Positions 25,117 through 38,382 of a stretch of DNA of 64,000 bases are shown in pieces. Numbering within the stretch: the stretch's first letter is position 1; the number at the start of each line of letters is the position of its first letter. The notes beneath the pieces are model-generated. The model was not told the DNA's origin and searched no databases. It saw nothing but the letters and a program-made list of their open reading frames with translations. This DNA is from Bretschneidera sinensis (lineage: Eukaryota; Streptophyta; Magnoliopsida; Brassicales; Akaniaceae): positions 65,800,501 through 65,864,500 of the forward strand of contig CM043698.1 in NCBI GenBank assembly GCA_023935145.1. Direction: 5' to 3'. Position numbers and translations under genes: made by a program.

Positions 25117-25349
25117 CGTCAGAATCTTTTGTGTGGGACCCACCAACAATTCTGATGTTAAAAGCACCACCGTTCATATGCGGCGAACCGACTCTTCCTA
25201 CCATCATTTGCCACGTCATGCCACGAACCCCACCTGACAATGACCACGTTTTATTACCACACCACGTTACACGAAAGGCTCTCTCTTTTGGGGCCTATAG
25301 AGATCTCTCTTAGTAGCCAGCAATTTTGGAAATACTCGAAAACCTCCCC

Positions 25350-25697
25350 TTAAAAAAATATTTTGAAATTGATTATATTTTTAAAAAATTACCTCAAGAT
25401 TTTTTTATTACAAAAAATATCATATGGTTGATTTTATTTTCAAAATATGCCTTGAAGATTTTTTTGTGGTAAAAAATACTCTGTGGTATATTTTTATTAA
25501 CAAAAAATATATTGTGGTTGACTAAAACAAACATATGATAGGGTATACATAAACATACAACAATGTATTTTTTTATCTAAAAAAACCTCAAGGTATTTTT
25601 TGAAAATAGAGTCAATTATATGATTTTTTTTACCATAAAAAATTTCAAGATATTTTTTAAAAATAAAATCAATCACATGATATTTTTATAATTAAGC
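25350..25697. repeat. Palindromic dispersed repeat, copy 1
   Basis: A ~350 bp AT-rich palindrome. Each arm is made of units resembling AAATATTTTGAGGTTTTTTT followed by a conserved TGTGGTTGATTTTATTTT part, and the right arm is the inverted version of the left. A related copy is at 32600. There is no coding capacity. It behaves like a foldback MITE; no target duplication could be assigned. Confidence 0.6.
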
Positions 25698-26099
25698 CAA
25701 AAAATAAATATATAAATGTATCCACTATTTTCATATTATCTCTGAATTATTAAACAAATGAGCTTTTGTAGGGAATTTTTAACACCCTTTTAATTTTTAA
25801 ACCTTGGAAACTCTTAAGAAAAAAGAAAAGATTTTGTAACTATTCAATATATTAAAAAAGCAGAATCTATAAAAAAAAAATACAATGATACAACAACTTG
25901 ATTACAACGTAGTTCATAATATTAATTATACTATCACATGACTCATGTATATGTTGACAACAGATTACTTACATAAAGTGAAAAATAACCAATAATTTGA
26001 ATAAATTAATAACATACATTAATAAGAGTTGAATTTTAGAGCATAAGATCCCAGAAACACCAACATTGGTCTTTTTATCATTGCTCGAACCAAAGTTTT

Positions 26100-26830
26100 A
26101 TTGGCTTCATTGTGTTTTTAAAAAAATTTATGCATGTATGTTGAATTAAGTTATCTATGTTGGTAAATATGTGGATTCAGAGTCTAAGAAAGGCAAAAAA
26201 ATTAAATAGAACTTTGAGATGTGTATTAAAGTTGTCTTTAAAATTTTATTTGTTCCTATTTGATTTTTCTGAGTTATGACAAATAGTCTTTCGGAAAATA
26301 TTTGAGAGCAAATTAAAAGATTCTCTTTTGAGTTATCTTTTGAAATAATGAAGAAATTTGAATATATAAATTTTAGAAGAAAAAATACTGTAAAATGAAA
26401 GTTAGTTTATTTTGAAAGTTATTGATGGTATTTATAGTGTTCATTTAAACTTTCAATAGTCGGAAAGTAAAGAGTTGTGATCTAAAGATATAGCTATTGA
26501 AAAAATAACACAACTCTTAAAAAAATAGTTGTTGGATTTTCAAATTTCGAACATCCAGTCGATTGTGAATTATCCTCAATCAACTGAATTAACGTCTCAA
26601 AATGAAGATTATATTAAGTGCTAGACATCTAGTTGACTGGGCATTGTTACGATCGACTAAAAAAAATAACTTCAATCGGCTAGACAAGAGCCTAGTCGAC
26701 TACATCAATGTTTTTTTAACAAAATTCTAACAACATATTCATTCAATTGTACTTTTTAGAAAACACTTAATTGTGTTTTTGATAATCTAATTAATCAAGT
26801 ATATATTTAATTGTTGAATTTGATGATTTT
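26100..26830 (-). mobile_element. Degenerate copia LTR remnant with GTCGACTG-type motifs
   Basis: Positions 26555-26705 contain CCAGTCGATTG, AGTTGACTGG, GATCGACT and AGTCGACT, the same short palindromic motif family as in the LTR at 102-1228. Upstream, TATTTATAGTG at about 26431 matches the place of the minus-strand TATA box in that LTR. The rest has diverged too far for boundaries to be set. Most likely an old solo LTR in the same orientation. Confidence 0.45.
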
Positions 26831-27272
26831 TTTGGTAGCGCATGCACTTACTCTAATTACTATTTTGGTAAATTCTACTTGCTACATTCCAATTGATTTT
26901 GTTCATATAGCAATGTAATAATTATAATGCAATTGTATCCTTCTAAGATTAATAACCAAAAATTATTTTTGTTGTCCATTCATAGAGGTTGATGGTATTA
27001 CTATGAGATGTTTATAACTAAACTAATAAGTATTTAAGTAGATGCAAAGAAAATGCTCTTGACATTGATTACAATTTATGCTTTAAAAAAATGTTATTTT
27101 CTTACGGTTATTTATTAATTTTATTGATAAAATCATTTGTTATCGCATAAAAGATTTAGCACATTAAATCTTACAATCACGACAAAAATTGAAAAAAAAG
27201 AGTCATCTTTCGTTGTTCTACCGAATCTCTTGCGAAGAAAAAAAAGAATACACAAACAATATGATTCAATTT

Positions 27273-27310
27273 TATATATATATATATATATATATGTGCG
27301 CGCGCGCATA
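27273..27310. repeat. Alternating purine-pyrimidine tract (TA)n(TG)(CG)n
   Basis: A run of TA dinucleotides passes directly into TGTGCGCGCGCGCATA. All 38 bases alternate purine and pyrimidine. Confidence 0.9.
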
Positions 27311-27440
27311 TTGCGAGTTGAAATTTGTAGGGTGACATGTGAAAAAAGATAGGGGGTAAAATGATGATGTTAGAAGGGGACCAGGTAAGTGGAATTCTTG
27401 CAAGGACAAAGCATGAAAAATATTGCCTCTCAACAACTCC

Positions 27441-27474
27441 TATAAAAGTAGACAGAGACACCAAAACCCTAAAC
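27441..27474 (+). promoter_or_regulatory. Isolated TATA box plus telo-box
   Basis: TATAAAAG at 27441-27448 is followed 15 bp later by AAACCCTAAAC (27464-27474), a telo-box. This pair is common at the start of plant ribosomal-protein, translation-factor and snoRNA genes. No coding frame of any length follows. It could be the promoter of a lost gene or of a non-coding RNA, or chance. Confidence 0.35.
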
Positions 27475-30400
27475 GACAAGACAACAGCTTCAAAAAAAAT
27501 TAAAGGAAAAAAACTGTTAATTTTTGCCACATAATTATTTAAAAAGATTCAATATTCTTGATAATGGCAAAATAAATAAAAAATAATGACATAAGATACC
27601 CACAAATGAAGGATCACATAAATGCCATGAACAATAAGATTGTCATCACGAGAAAGATGCTTTTTGGGGATGGGTTGATAAGGATTGTCTATGTTGATTG
27701 GATTCAATCCATGTACTAGTTGTGTTTGTTAATTTTCTTGGAAGTGAAAGGGAATGGCTCATTCACTGAATCTTGTTGAAAGTTGAGACAGACCCTGAAA
27801 ATTTTTCTTTATTATTCTTATAGTGGATGAAGAACTATTGCCAAAGATTTATTTTCACCCTGTAAGATTGTGATTGGTAAAAAAAAAAAAAAATTCACTT
27901 TTTAAATTGGTAAGAAAAAAAATAACTAAAAATTTAAAAAATAAAAAGATTGAAGTTTCCTTTTCGATCTCATGTACATAGGAACATATTCAATGTGGCG
28001 GCAAGTTGAGGCAATTGCCTCTATTTGATTTTTGAAAAATAAAATAATATTATAAATTTATTTTATTTAAAATTTGTAATTTCCTCATATAACTTGAAAC
28101 CTTAACATTCCACGGTCAAATTTTTAAACACTACCATGCCTTTTTTAATTCAATTCACGATTTACAAAGTACGGTGGCCTTCTACTTCTCTGCTATGCAA
28201 CAAGCTTGGTGGTTGGTGCCTCAAATCTGAATTCCTTTTTTATCATTGGATTTTTGTGCATGGTTACATTAAATGAAAGATATATATTTTTTATGGTATT
28301 GAAAAAAAAAAATTATATGTCGATTTCATTTTATGAAATCATGCAGGACACAATTGTAAATGGAATTAATGCAATTATTTTCTTTTGATTAGTTTTTGTA
28401 ATAAAAAAAAAATGTTAGTGATCTTGAACGGTATAAAAAAAAAGCACGTATTTGAGTCCAAAACACAAAAACATACTTTTGTTTTGTGAAAAAAAGAATT
28501 ATCATCAATATTTATATTATTTTTGTTTTTAAATATGTATATTTACCGTTTCCTTGTATAATATGAATGTGTATATACCGTTTTTGCTAACAAAATTTTT
28601 GAGATTCGCTATTGCATGTGTAATCAGTAATCCTTTCAAAGTAAGAGGACCGAAAATAACAATAAAATAATTTTTTTTTTTTAATCTCTATCTCATTTTG
28701 TGAGTGCCATTTTTTACTTTTTTTGAAATGTTTCTTGGGGCAATGAATTGCGAGTATTTTTTTTTATGAAAATAATTTTTTATGCATGAAATTAATTAAA
28801 ATAGGAACGTGAAAATTTATTGCCAATTAAATAATTACAATGCTTTTTTATTACAATTTCCAGAATCAACTTTTATAACACATAATGCCATGGAAAATGA
28901 TTGAGATTGATTTACTAGAGCATGCAGACCCCTACTTAATTGCCTCTATTTGGAGGATTAAGCAATATTTAAACTATTGCTACTACACCATTCTTGAATC
29001 TTGACCCCTAAAAAAACCAACATCTCAGTCAACTCAAACTCTATGTCAAATTTTATCAGCAGATATATTATATTTATTATTTGTTATTTTATATTTTAGA
29101 TTGCTTCCATTGATAAAGCACTGTGAAAAACATGCAATTTAGTTTTCATGTGGGATGGATTTGGATATTTTATGATTAGATTCTCTCTATGTTTGGTTCT
29201 ACCAAGTTGAAATTTATTTTTTTATAAAATTTTACCTATTAATGGTTATTTAATAAGATTCGATTCAATTTGATAATTTTTAAAAAGTAAGTTTTAACTT
29301 AAAATTTATTTTAAATTTGACTCAAACATCGCCGTTAACTAGTGTTATACTGTAATTTATAATAAGATGGTATGTTACTTGTTCGGATAAACACCACCCA
29401 CATAAGAAATTATTGTTCGGACTAGATTTAAAAACTAAATTTTGAATTAAACCACACAGAAAATAACACATGTCTCAACAATAACTAAATGAAAAATTAT
29501 ACATGTTGATGTCGAATATAGATCAAGTGTATTTTGGTCCGGTTGGATTTGCTACTGGAATCAGGTCTGGAATGGAAGTCGACCAGGAATGGCTCCGAGA
29601 AGGATCCTCCGAAGTTTAAGTTAGATTACGAATTGAGGAGAACAAAAATGAGAGCAATTATTATTATGCTTACTGTTTGGAGGATCCCTTGTTTATAAAG
29701 TTAAACTGAAATAAAGATTACCTTTTTGTTTTTGTAATTGACAAATGTTATCTTCTGATTTAAGAGTATATATGTTAGATATCCATACGAAAATTGTTAA
29801 AGAAATTTTTTATTCAAGATTTAAACAAAAATTTCTTGAACAAGAATGATCTAAATCCATTTAGGAGAAAAAGTACAAAGTATTGAACTCAAGGATTGTT
29901 ACAGATAACATTTCAAAACAGAGAATATGATGAGATGGGCAAATTTCACATTTATCCTTTTGTTACTCTTTTCTTGAATTGACTAAACTCTTTCTGCTTC
30001 AAAAACTACTCTCCATCTCATGACCTGGCTTCAATTCATGCTATCATTACTTTCATTAGAAGCATAATTAAGATTTAAGAGACTCTTATTCCCGTTTGAC
30101 TGATCATAAAAAAAAAAAAAAAAAAAGTTAAAAAAAAGACTCAACCACACAAAAAAAAGGAAAGGCAGAGACTAAGGTGACTAATATGCCCTCTACCTTT
30201 CTTCAAATGTCAAACAATTTTCTTTTTCCAATTTTGAATATGTTTTCTACCCTCTTTCTTCCAAATACATGATGGAAATTGATTAGAAACTTCAATTTTA
30301 TTCAGCTATTCCACAATTATACTTAATCAAACTTTGTAAAGGAAATGACTCCACTAACTTTTTAATTCAATTTGACTCAGGGAAAAGACACCACTATCAA

Positions 30401-32599
30401 TCTCTATTTAAATGGATTAGAATCCCAACAATTTATTCAAAATCACAAGTAAAACAAGATCAATTCAATCATGAAACTTGCAAATAATCAAAATTTTACC
30501 ATTTTACTCTAAAATTATTTTATTATATTAAAATTAAAAATAAATTATTTTAAAAATGTGTTTGATGTGAATGAACTATTATTTGGAACTTTGGCGTAAA
30601 TTTTTTTATAAAAAAATTGATAAACCAAATGGGTATTATTGGGAATTCATAACAGGGACAAATAGATTCTTTGATTACAAGCGTCCGACAAAACCGATGG
30701 AGATGCGAGAAACCGGAGTGGATCTAATCCAAACTGCACGTTTCAGATAGAATTTTGAAAAGAAAAAAATAAGACATATATTTAATTAATTTATTAATAA
30801 AAAAATAGTGTATATAATTAATTTGTGATTAAAATATGGTGGAGAGAGAAGAGAGAGATTCTTAATTCTACGGAAGAGAAATGGAATCTAACGGCTGTAA
30901 AAGCTTGTCCTTTTTGTGGGCATTGAAAAAAAGGAGCATCTTCTTCTCCTACTCTGACCTTTACAAAGACCCAAAAAAAAATGGCCCAACTGAAATATCA
31001 GGCAATATCGAAATTGGGCCCTACACATCTCTAGATTCCTTATCTCTAAGCTTAAACCATTTAATTGATAACAATGTTTTGAAATGACAAGTATACACGC
31101 TTCTGAGGTGGGTGTTCAACACCCTCCAATCATGGGCTCTAAGCTGTCCCTTCCATGAAAGTTACACCTTCAAAAGTTCTTCAATTGATAAAATATACCC
31201 AAATAGATTAATAATTGTTTTATTAACCAGAAAACAACTTTTAAATTCATAATTGTTTCGAAAAAAATATTTCACAAACAATTTTGGTTTGTCATAAATC
31301 GAAATTACAATTAGACCAAACAGTACAAATGTTTTTACGATATAGTATCATGATTGTCCTCATTCCAAGGTCTGCTCCATTTGCTTTAGTCTGTGACGAA
31401 ATGATTAAAATAGTCTAAAAAAATTTATGTTTCTTTTAACTAAACTGAAGGGTAATTAAATAATTTAAGAAATCATTAATTTAATTTTTTTTAATTTTTG
31501 AAGAGTTTTTGTGATTTCAAATCAATTTTTTTATCAAAAAGGTGTAATCCCAACACTACTGCAAAGAATTAGACGAGATTTATATTTTAATATCGGGTTT
31601 ATTGTTTTTCATTGGTTAGACCATTTTCATATATCATCAGTGTGATTGAAGGAAATTCGATTTTAAATTTGCTCTTTTTCAGATAAATATTGCAGAAAAC
31701 CACCTATACTGTTTAGTCAGATTTTGAAAGAGTAAAAAAACTATAGAAGCAATCATAGCAAGATATGGCTGAAGTCGATTATATGTCTCCCACGTGCCAA
31801 CGGGTCATGTGTGGATGTGACTCTGGTCATTGTTTGAAAATTTTTTATTTAAAAAAAACTTACTTTATTGATGTGATATAAGAGCGTTTGATCTTAAATA
31901 AATTTATGGTTCAATTCTAAATTGGATTTAATTTTTAAATGAGTTTGACACTCATCTTTAAACTGTTCGAACTTGACGAGGATTATTTTTCAAAATATGT
32001 TTGATTGAATTTGTTGTACAACTATATCTTTGGTTAAATGTAACTTTGTCAGTTTTTGGGAGACTAAAATTTTTCCAAAGACTTGCAATCGTAAAAAGCT
32101 CAATAAGGGAGCACTTTATAGTAATTTGCATTCTAATAAAGGTCCTTTAACAATATGGTTTGTTTTCCACTTTAACTGAAATACTGAATGGGTACCAACA
32201 ACTGGCTTGAGCAAAAACCCAAAGATGCCTTAGATGATAGATGGCGTGTGGAGCCTGTGGACCGTTGAGGAAAGATGATAGACCGTAAATTTGGGGTTTG
32301 GAATCTAACAAAAAAGAATAATTTTTTTTAATAATCCATGTGAAAGTGGGTGATTCCCTTTGATTTTTTTTTAAAAAAAGAATCTTACCAATGGTAAGCT
32401 AACACATAAACTATTGTATTTATCATAGAAAAATATAAATAAAAGAATATAAAAGAAAAAGCATACACGTGTTGGAATCTTAATGGACATAGAACCATGC
32501 CTTAACATTCCATTTTGGTGGCCTTATTGCTCCCCACAAAAAGAAAATGATTCTTGACTCCTTGACCAATCTTCACTTGATTGAAAAACTAGAATTTTT
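27475..32599. other. Intergenic stretch, no gene seen
   Basis: AT-rich sequence with homopolymer A and T tracts. The open frame at 30881-31087 (68 aa) follows a GA-rich leader-like sequence but has no recognisable domain or exon partners, so it is not called. Confidence 0.55.
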
Positions 32600-32931
32600 T
32601 TTTAATTAAAAAAATATTTTGTAATTGATTTTATTTTTAAAAAAAATTATTTTGAAGTTTTTTTTTATAGTAAAAAATATTTTGTGGTTGATTTCATTTT
32701 TATTTTGAGATTTTTTTATGGTAAAAATTAGTTTGTGGTATATTTCTGTTAAAAAAAATATCATGTGCTATGTTTATGTTAGTCAAAAATATCATATGGT
32801 ATGTTTTTTTATGTCAACTACTATATATTTTTTGTTAACAGAAACATATCACTGTATTTTTTGTCAAAAAAAAATTTCAAAAGATTTTTTGAAAATACAA
32901 TTAATCACTAAGTATTTTTTATAATAAAATC
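32600..32931. repeat. Palindromic dispersed repeat, copy 2
   Basis: Same family as 25350-25697: repeated AAATATTTTGTGGTTGATTT-like units in the left arm and their inverse in the right arm. More diverged than copy 1. Confidence 0.55.
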
Positions 32932-33058
32932 TTTTTTTTAAAATATTGTTCCATTGTTTGACTGCAATGCCCTTAAAATATTTACTTTTGTGGCCTTGTG
33001 GATAAAGTATATATATTTGACCAATTCAAGATACTTTTGGCTAAAATAAATCAATATT

Positions 33059-33095
33059 CCCCCCCCCCCCCCTCTCCCCCCTCTCTCTTTCCCCC
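33059..33095. repeat. Poly-C and pyrimidine tract
   Basis: Fourteen C in a row are followed by TCT-interrupted runs of five to six C. The minus strand therefore has several G runs of five or more. Confidence 0.9.
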
Positions 33096-33552
33096 AATAA
33101 TCTAAACTCAATATATTTAATATTTTATTCAAAATGATAAAAGTCATTGTGCATATATTATTTTTGTAAAGTTAATTGAAAGACATTGTAATGATTTTCT
33201 CGAGCTTGTAGGCTATGGTTTTTAGTACTCATTTTTTCGGGTAGAAAGTACTCATTTTTCTTCTTTTTATCAAAAAGGCTTTGCTCGAGAGGAGCACAAG
33301 TTAATGTGCCTTTATTTTTAAAAGGATGGCTATCATTCTTTTGAATAGTGATGTTGCCCTAAGATGAAGTTGTTTCACATTGATCAAGAAGATTAATTAT
33401 CACGATGAAAACAAGTATGATGATTCACATATCGTATTATTTTTATTTTTTATAAATGCAATCATAATAAGTGTCTTTAGTAAATTTAAACAAGTTTAAA
33501 TTAGTTTGTTTAAATATATTTAAATTTGATTAATATAATTTTAACATTTTGG

Positions 33553-33688
33553 ACGCCGTTTGACAATTTTTTAAATTTGGATTAAGCATAGTTACTTAAA
33601 TTAGGTAGATGATTTGTTGGGTTGGTAGGTTGACTTATTTTAATCTGTGATGATTTAAGCTAGATTTAAAATATTACCAAACGATGCC
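33553..33688. mobile_element. Small MITE-like element
   Basis: 136 bp with inverted ends: left GGACGCCGTTTGACAAT, right (reverse complement) GGCATCGTTTGGTAAT. CGTTTGG-containing ends are frequent in PIF/Harbinger and hAT MITEs. The flanks are TTT and TTA, so a 3-bp duplication is possible but imperfect. Confidence 0.45.
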
Positions 33689-35609
33689 TTAAGCAAGCTG
33701 ATTTAAACTTACTTAAATTTACCTTAAATATAACATTTATCTAATTCATTTATTCAAATATATTACGTTAATCATTCTTTTATCTTAATTTACTTGTCAC
33801 AAATAATTTAGCACACATTAAAAAAATATATTTTTTGAATAACATGTCATACAATGACACAGTTTTTAAAAATATTATCAAAACAAACCAAACAAAAAAT
33901 TATGTTTCTTCTTTCTTTTGGATAAGAAAGTTATATTTTTTCAATCATTCTAATTATAACACTTAATCCAATCTACTTAATAAAAAGAGTGAGATATAAA
34001 ATATACTTTTAAAATATAAAAAAGATTGAAATACATAACAAATTGTAAATGTGTTTAATAATAACAACCCCATCAATAATGACAAAGTTAAAAATGCTAA
34101 ACAAATACGAAGTAAGTGAAAAGTTAATTAACTTATCAAGAATAATTTTCAATAATAATTTATGAAATCTTTTTTGTTTTTCCACCGTCACTTTCGTTTT
34201 AACAACTCTTTGGGAATCTAATAAAGTCTAAACAATAAAAAAATAAATTTTAAATAATAAAAGAAGGTGAGATAAATTTATTTTTTATAAAAAATATTGT
34301 ACCCCAAGTATGATAAATAAAGAGAATCCCATTCCAATTAATTACTCTCTTTTGTGAGAGGGAGCTCAAGAGTTTTTATTTTTTTTTATTTTTTTAATGC
34401 ATACAAATTGATCATAAAAAAATTAAGCTATCTTATACTTAACAACTTTCGAATTTTTGCAAGTTCTTTCTTGCTTTTATTTTATTTCTTCAAATATTGG
34501 AATGATTGATTACTTGCTAAACCTTTTTATTTTTTCATTCATGAAAGTATGAGCTACTTAAATCTTTTGAAAGATGATATACGATTTTACCAATTAAATT
34601 TAATATAATTGTACCAACACGAGCTTATCTCTCCAAAAAAAATTGCATGCTCTAATTTTTTTTTGAGGTTAATAAAGTCTTAAATATATACCAAAATCTT
34701 TTTTATTACATTATCAATGTGGGGTGTTAATTGTCACAATTTTCTTTTATTTAGACTTTCTCATTCTCAAGAGAGGGAATACAAATAACATACAATCAGA
34801 CCAACGGTTCTTACCAACTGAAAGTCCAGATATTACGATAAGCTCGTGATCAATCTAAATATTACACATCTATATGATAGTAGGCTTAATTCTATTTTGA
34901 TACTATTTGTAACGCCACGAACTAATAGTCATCTCAAATTGTCTTTTGGATTCATAAAATCTTAAATTATATAAAAAAAATTTCATTGTATCATTGATAT
35001 GAAACGTGAGTCACACCGAGAGATATTGAGGTTTTTCAGTAATAAACATGATTTTCTCTTTATGTATGGTAGCTCATATTGTCATAAGAGATATTGTTAA
35101 TGCCATAACAAATGATATAAAAAAAAAAATTACCCGAAAAGAGGGATGGATATGAGAGAAATTTTATCTTTTCAAAAACTTTTGAATTGACATTAACCAT
35201 ATAAGTGTGAAATTTCCTAAGGATAAACTTGTCATAACATAATTTGTTAGTGTCAAAACAATATTTCTTAAAATGAAAAATATCTTAATATGTCATTTTT
35301 TTCATTGGGTTACTTTTATCATTTTAAGCTGATATCGCAATAGCATTAATAAATCATACTCTTTCAATATTGTTATTCTATTAATCAAAGGTAGAAATAT
35401 CAAGTTGGATTAAAATAAAATCGACGTTACTTTAAATTTATTTATTTTTTACTTTTCTAATTAATATTTTTTTAAAAAAATTCTCTATAATAATTTATTG
35501 TTCAAAATATTTCATTTGAACATGTTGATTAAATTGATACTTCTTAAAATATAATAATAATCTCAAGATTTAAATAACAAACAAGTTGGGGGATTAAACT
35601 TCAATCTTT

Positions 35610-35610
<1 letters not shown>
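33689..35610. other. Intergenic stretch, no gene seen
   Basis: AT-rich, with no coding frame or structured repeat recognised. Confidence 0.6.

Positions 35611-35644
<34 letters not shown>
35611..35644. repeat. (ATA)n microsatellite
   Basis: About eleven trinucleotide units lie 470 bp upstream of the HHO6-like start codon. Confidence 0.95.
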
Positions 35645-35645
<1 letters not shown>

Positions 35646-36113
35646 TTGTTAGTAATATGTTTGGTTTTCAAATTAAGCTTAAATAACTATACATTTCTTT
35701 TTTTTCTTTATAAAAAAATAGCATTCCAATTATTCTGTCCGAGTTGAAATGAGTCGATCCATGAGTAGACTCAGGGTGGGAGTGGTGGATAAAATACGCG
35801 ACGATGCGAAAGCGACTTTATAACCCGAAAACCACAGCAGAATCTTGCGTTCCCAATTTTCCTTTCCAGTCCTCTACCGGAAACTATACCTTTTCTCTCT
35901 CTCCAAACACTTCTCTTTCACATCTCTTTCAGACTCAAGATATATACCCATGTATCTCTATATATTTACACAGATCTCGTCATTTCTGTTCCACTCTTAT
36001 TTCACATCCTTGTAGCTTCAATTACTACTGATAAAAATCACATCAAAAACAAGAGGAAGGGAAAATCTGAGTTTTGAGAGAAAAAAAGAAAAACAACAAA
36101 AAGATCCAAAGCA

Positions 36114-38382
36114 ATGGGTTCGATTCCACCTGAACTGAGCTTGGATTTTAGACCCACTGTTGTTCCCAAAACGATCAGTGATTTCCTCAAAGAGGTCTCG
36201 ATGATCGGAAACGTCTCTGAGAAAGTCTCGAGACTTGATGGTTTACTCAAGGGACTTGAAGAGGAAATGAAAAAGATTGATGCGTTTAAACGCGAGCTAC
36301 CCCTTTGCATGCTTCTCTTGAATGATGGTTGGTTTTATTTGATGGGTTTTTTATTTTACTCAATTTTGATTGTTGGGTTTGGCTTCATTTTTGGGAAAAT
36401 AATTAAATTATTGATACGGTTTTTTTAATGGTTTTGACTAATGGACATTGCGTGAAATGTAAAGTTTTATGCATAAGAAAAAACTAATTAGTTTTTTTTT
36501 ATTTTTAAAATGGATTTTATTTGTCTGGGTTTTGAATATTTTGATCAATGCATTGTTTTGGTTATTTGTTGCAGCGATTTTAGCTTTGAAGGAGGAGTCA
36601 ATCCAATGTACGGAAAGAAATGCTCGACCAGTTTTAGAAGAATTCATTCCATTGAAGAAGCACAACTGCGATGAAGATGAGAAAGAAGAAGATAGTGCAG
36701 CACTAGCAGCAACCAAAAAGGAAAAAGACTGTAGAGACAAGAAAAACTGGATGAGCTCTGTTCAGCTATGGAACACTGACGATTATTCCTCCAGTCCTGT
36801 TAATCATCGCATCTTTGATCCCAAACAGACTCACAACCTGGAAGTTAAGGTACCCAAAAAGAGAAAAACAAAAATTTAAACCCAAATATTACCCAATAAT
36901 CACATTCTATTGAGTAAACTAAAAGTATGTTGTCTTTTTGTTGTTCATGACAGAGAAACGATGAAGAGAACCGGTTTCCTAGTGAGGATCCATTATTCCA
37001 GAGCAGTAAAAACAGGGCTGATTCAAGGGCATTTATGCCATTTAAAGGGTACCCTGGTTTTCCAGTGAGGAAGGAAGATAAGGAGGAATTACCCGTTCAA
37101 GGGCTATCCCTTTTGACTCCTGGTATTAAGAATCCGATGGAGGAATCCGGTTCGAGGAGTAGTTGTGGCAGAGGAATTTCCTATTCTGCCCCTAGCTCTC
37201 AGTTGAATTTTCGGTCAGGGCCACAGCCAACGCAGCAGCAGACTGCTAGGAAGCAGAGGAGGTGCTGGTCTCCAGAGCTGCATCGCCGGTTTGTCAATGC
37301 CTTGCAGCAACTTGGAGGCTCCCAAGGTGAGAGACAAGATGAGATTTAAGTTTTATGTTTTACGTCTTTTGAAAAATTATCGAGTTCTTTCATTTTTTGA
37401 TTCAAGAATCTGGAGTTTGTTCTTCATTTTTTCCCTCTTTAATCTGGTTGATTATCATACATGACAAGTATAGTGTAAAATGGATGGCTGTTGAATAGCT
37501 GAATGTGCAAAAGGAAAAAGAATTATGTAAGGAAACTGGTGGTACCTAAACTATGCTCTTTTGATTCTAATTTTTAGCTACTTTCATTTGCAAAGATGGA
37601 AGATTTTGCTGATAAGTTAGTGAATTTTATGAAACTGTATGACATTAATGATTGTCTTGATAGGTGGAACTAAAATTGATTGATCTTTTTATTTTTGTAT
37701 GATTAGAATTCTTATGAATCAAACCCTTTGATTTTTTAATCTTCAAGCATCTAGTATGAACTTGTGGATCTTTTGCAGTGGCGACTCCTAAGCAGATTAG
37801 AGAGCTTATGCAAGTCGATGGCTTGACCAACGACGAAGTGAAGAGTCATTTGCAGGTGGGTTCTCAATTTCTCATCTTTCTTCCCTTGGCATTTTGATTC
37901 TTGCAAAGAATTCGAGTAAGAAGAAGCAAACACCACCAGAAATGCTTGAAAAATAAGCCATTTCTCAAGGGTTTTACTCTCTCTTTGCATGTTTCTTCCG
38001 AAGAAACGAATGATCTGTTCTTAGAATTCTATTCACTTTGATAATTGAACTTTGATGGTGAAAATTATTGGAATATTTGCTTATTTTGTCTTTGCAGAAA
38101 TTTCGATTGCATACAAGAAGACTGCCATCTGCTAAATCAATCCCTGCAAATGAATCCGTCGTTGTTTTGGGGGGTTTGTGGATGTCCCCAGATCAGTATG
38201 GTGACTCCTCAAAGGGAAGCAGTTCCCATTCTGGTTCTCCTCAAGGTCCCCTCCAGTTAACAGGAAACACAGGAGGGACCTCAACTACAGGAGGTGAAAG
38301 CATGGAAGATGATGAAGATGCAAAATCTGAGAGCTATAGCTGGAAAGGACACATTCATAAACCAGGAAAAGATGATGTATAA
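36114..38382 (+). CDS. HHO6: GARP/G2-like transcription factor, HRS1/HHO family (HHO6-like)
   Basis: Nuclear DNA-binding protein of the HRS1/HHO (NIGT1-related) family, whose members repress nitrate and phosphate response genes in Arabidopsis. Exons: 36114-36327, 36575-36849, 36954-37326, 37779-37855, 38098-38382; the joins keep frame and give 407 aa. The N-terminus ([14 protein letters not shown]) and a helical segment ending [15 protein letters not shown] (about residues 58-73) form the plant-specific HHO N-domain. An acidic, Lys-rich middle follows. The GARP domain lies at about residues 262-322: [16 protein letters not shown], then [11 protein letters not shown], then the hallmark [12 protein letters not shown] split across exons 4 and 5. 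The C-terminus is Ser/Gly-rich with an acidic patch. A CT-rich leader is seen at 35888-35935. Assignment to HHO6 rather than HHO5 rests on the N-terminus and on neighbours, from memory. Confidence 0.9.

Noticed and set aside
29160..29345. Possible MITE with ATGTTTGGTTC / GACTCAAACAT ends
   Set aside because: The inverted match is about ten bases with a mismatch and does not extend inward convincingly; no target duplication.
30881..31087. Plus-strand open frame of 68 aa after a GA-rich leader
   Set aside because: The leader looks gene-like, but the peptide matches nothing and there are no downstream exons. Not enough support.
35804..36031. 75-aa frame just upstream of the HHO6-like start, possible uORF
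   Set aside because: Its start probably lies upstream of the transcription start (the CT-rich leader begins near 35888), and the peptide is unremarkable. It would need transcript-end data.
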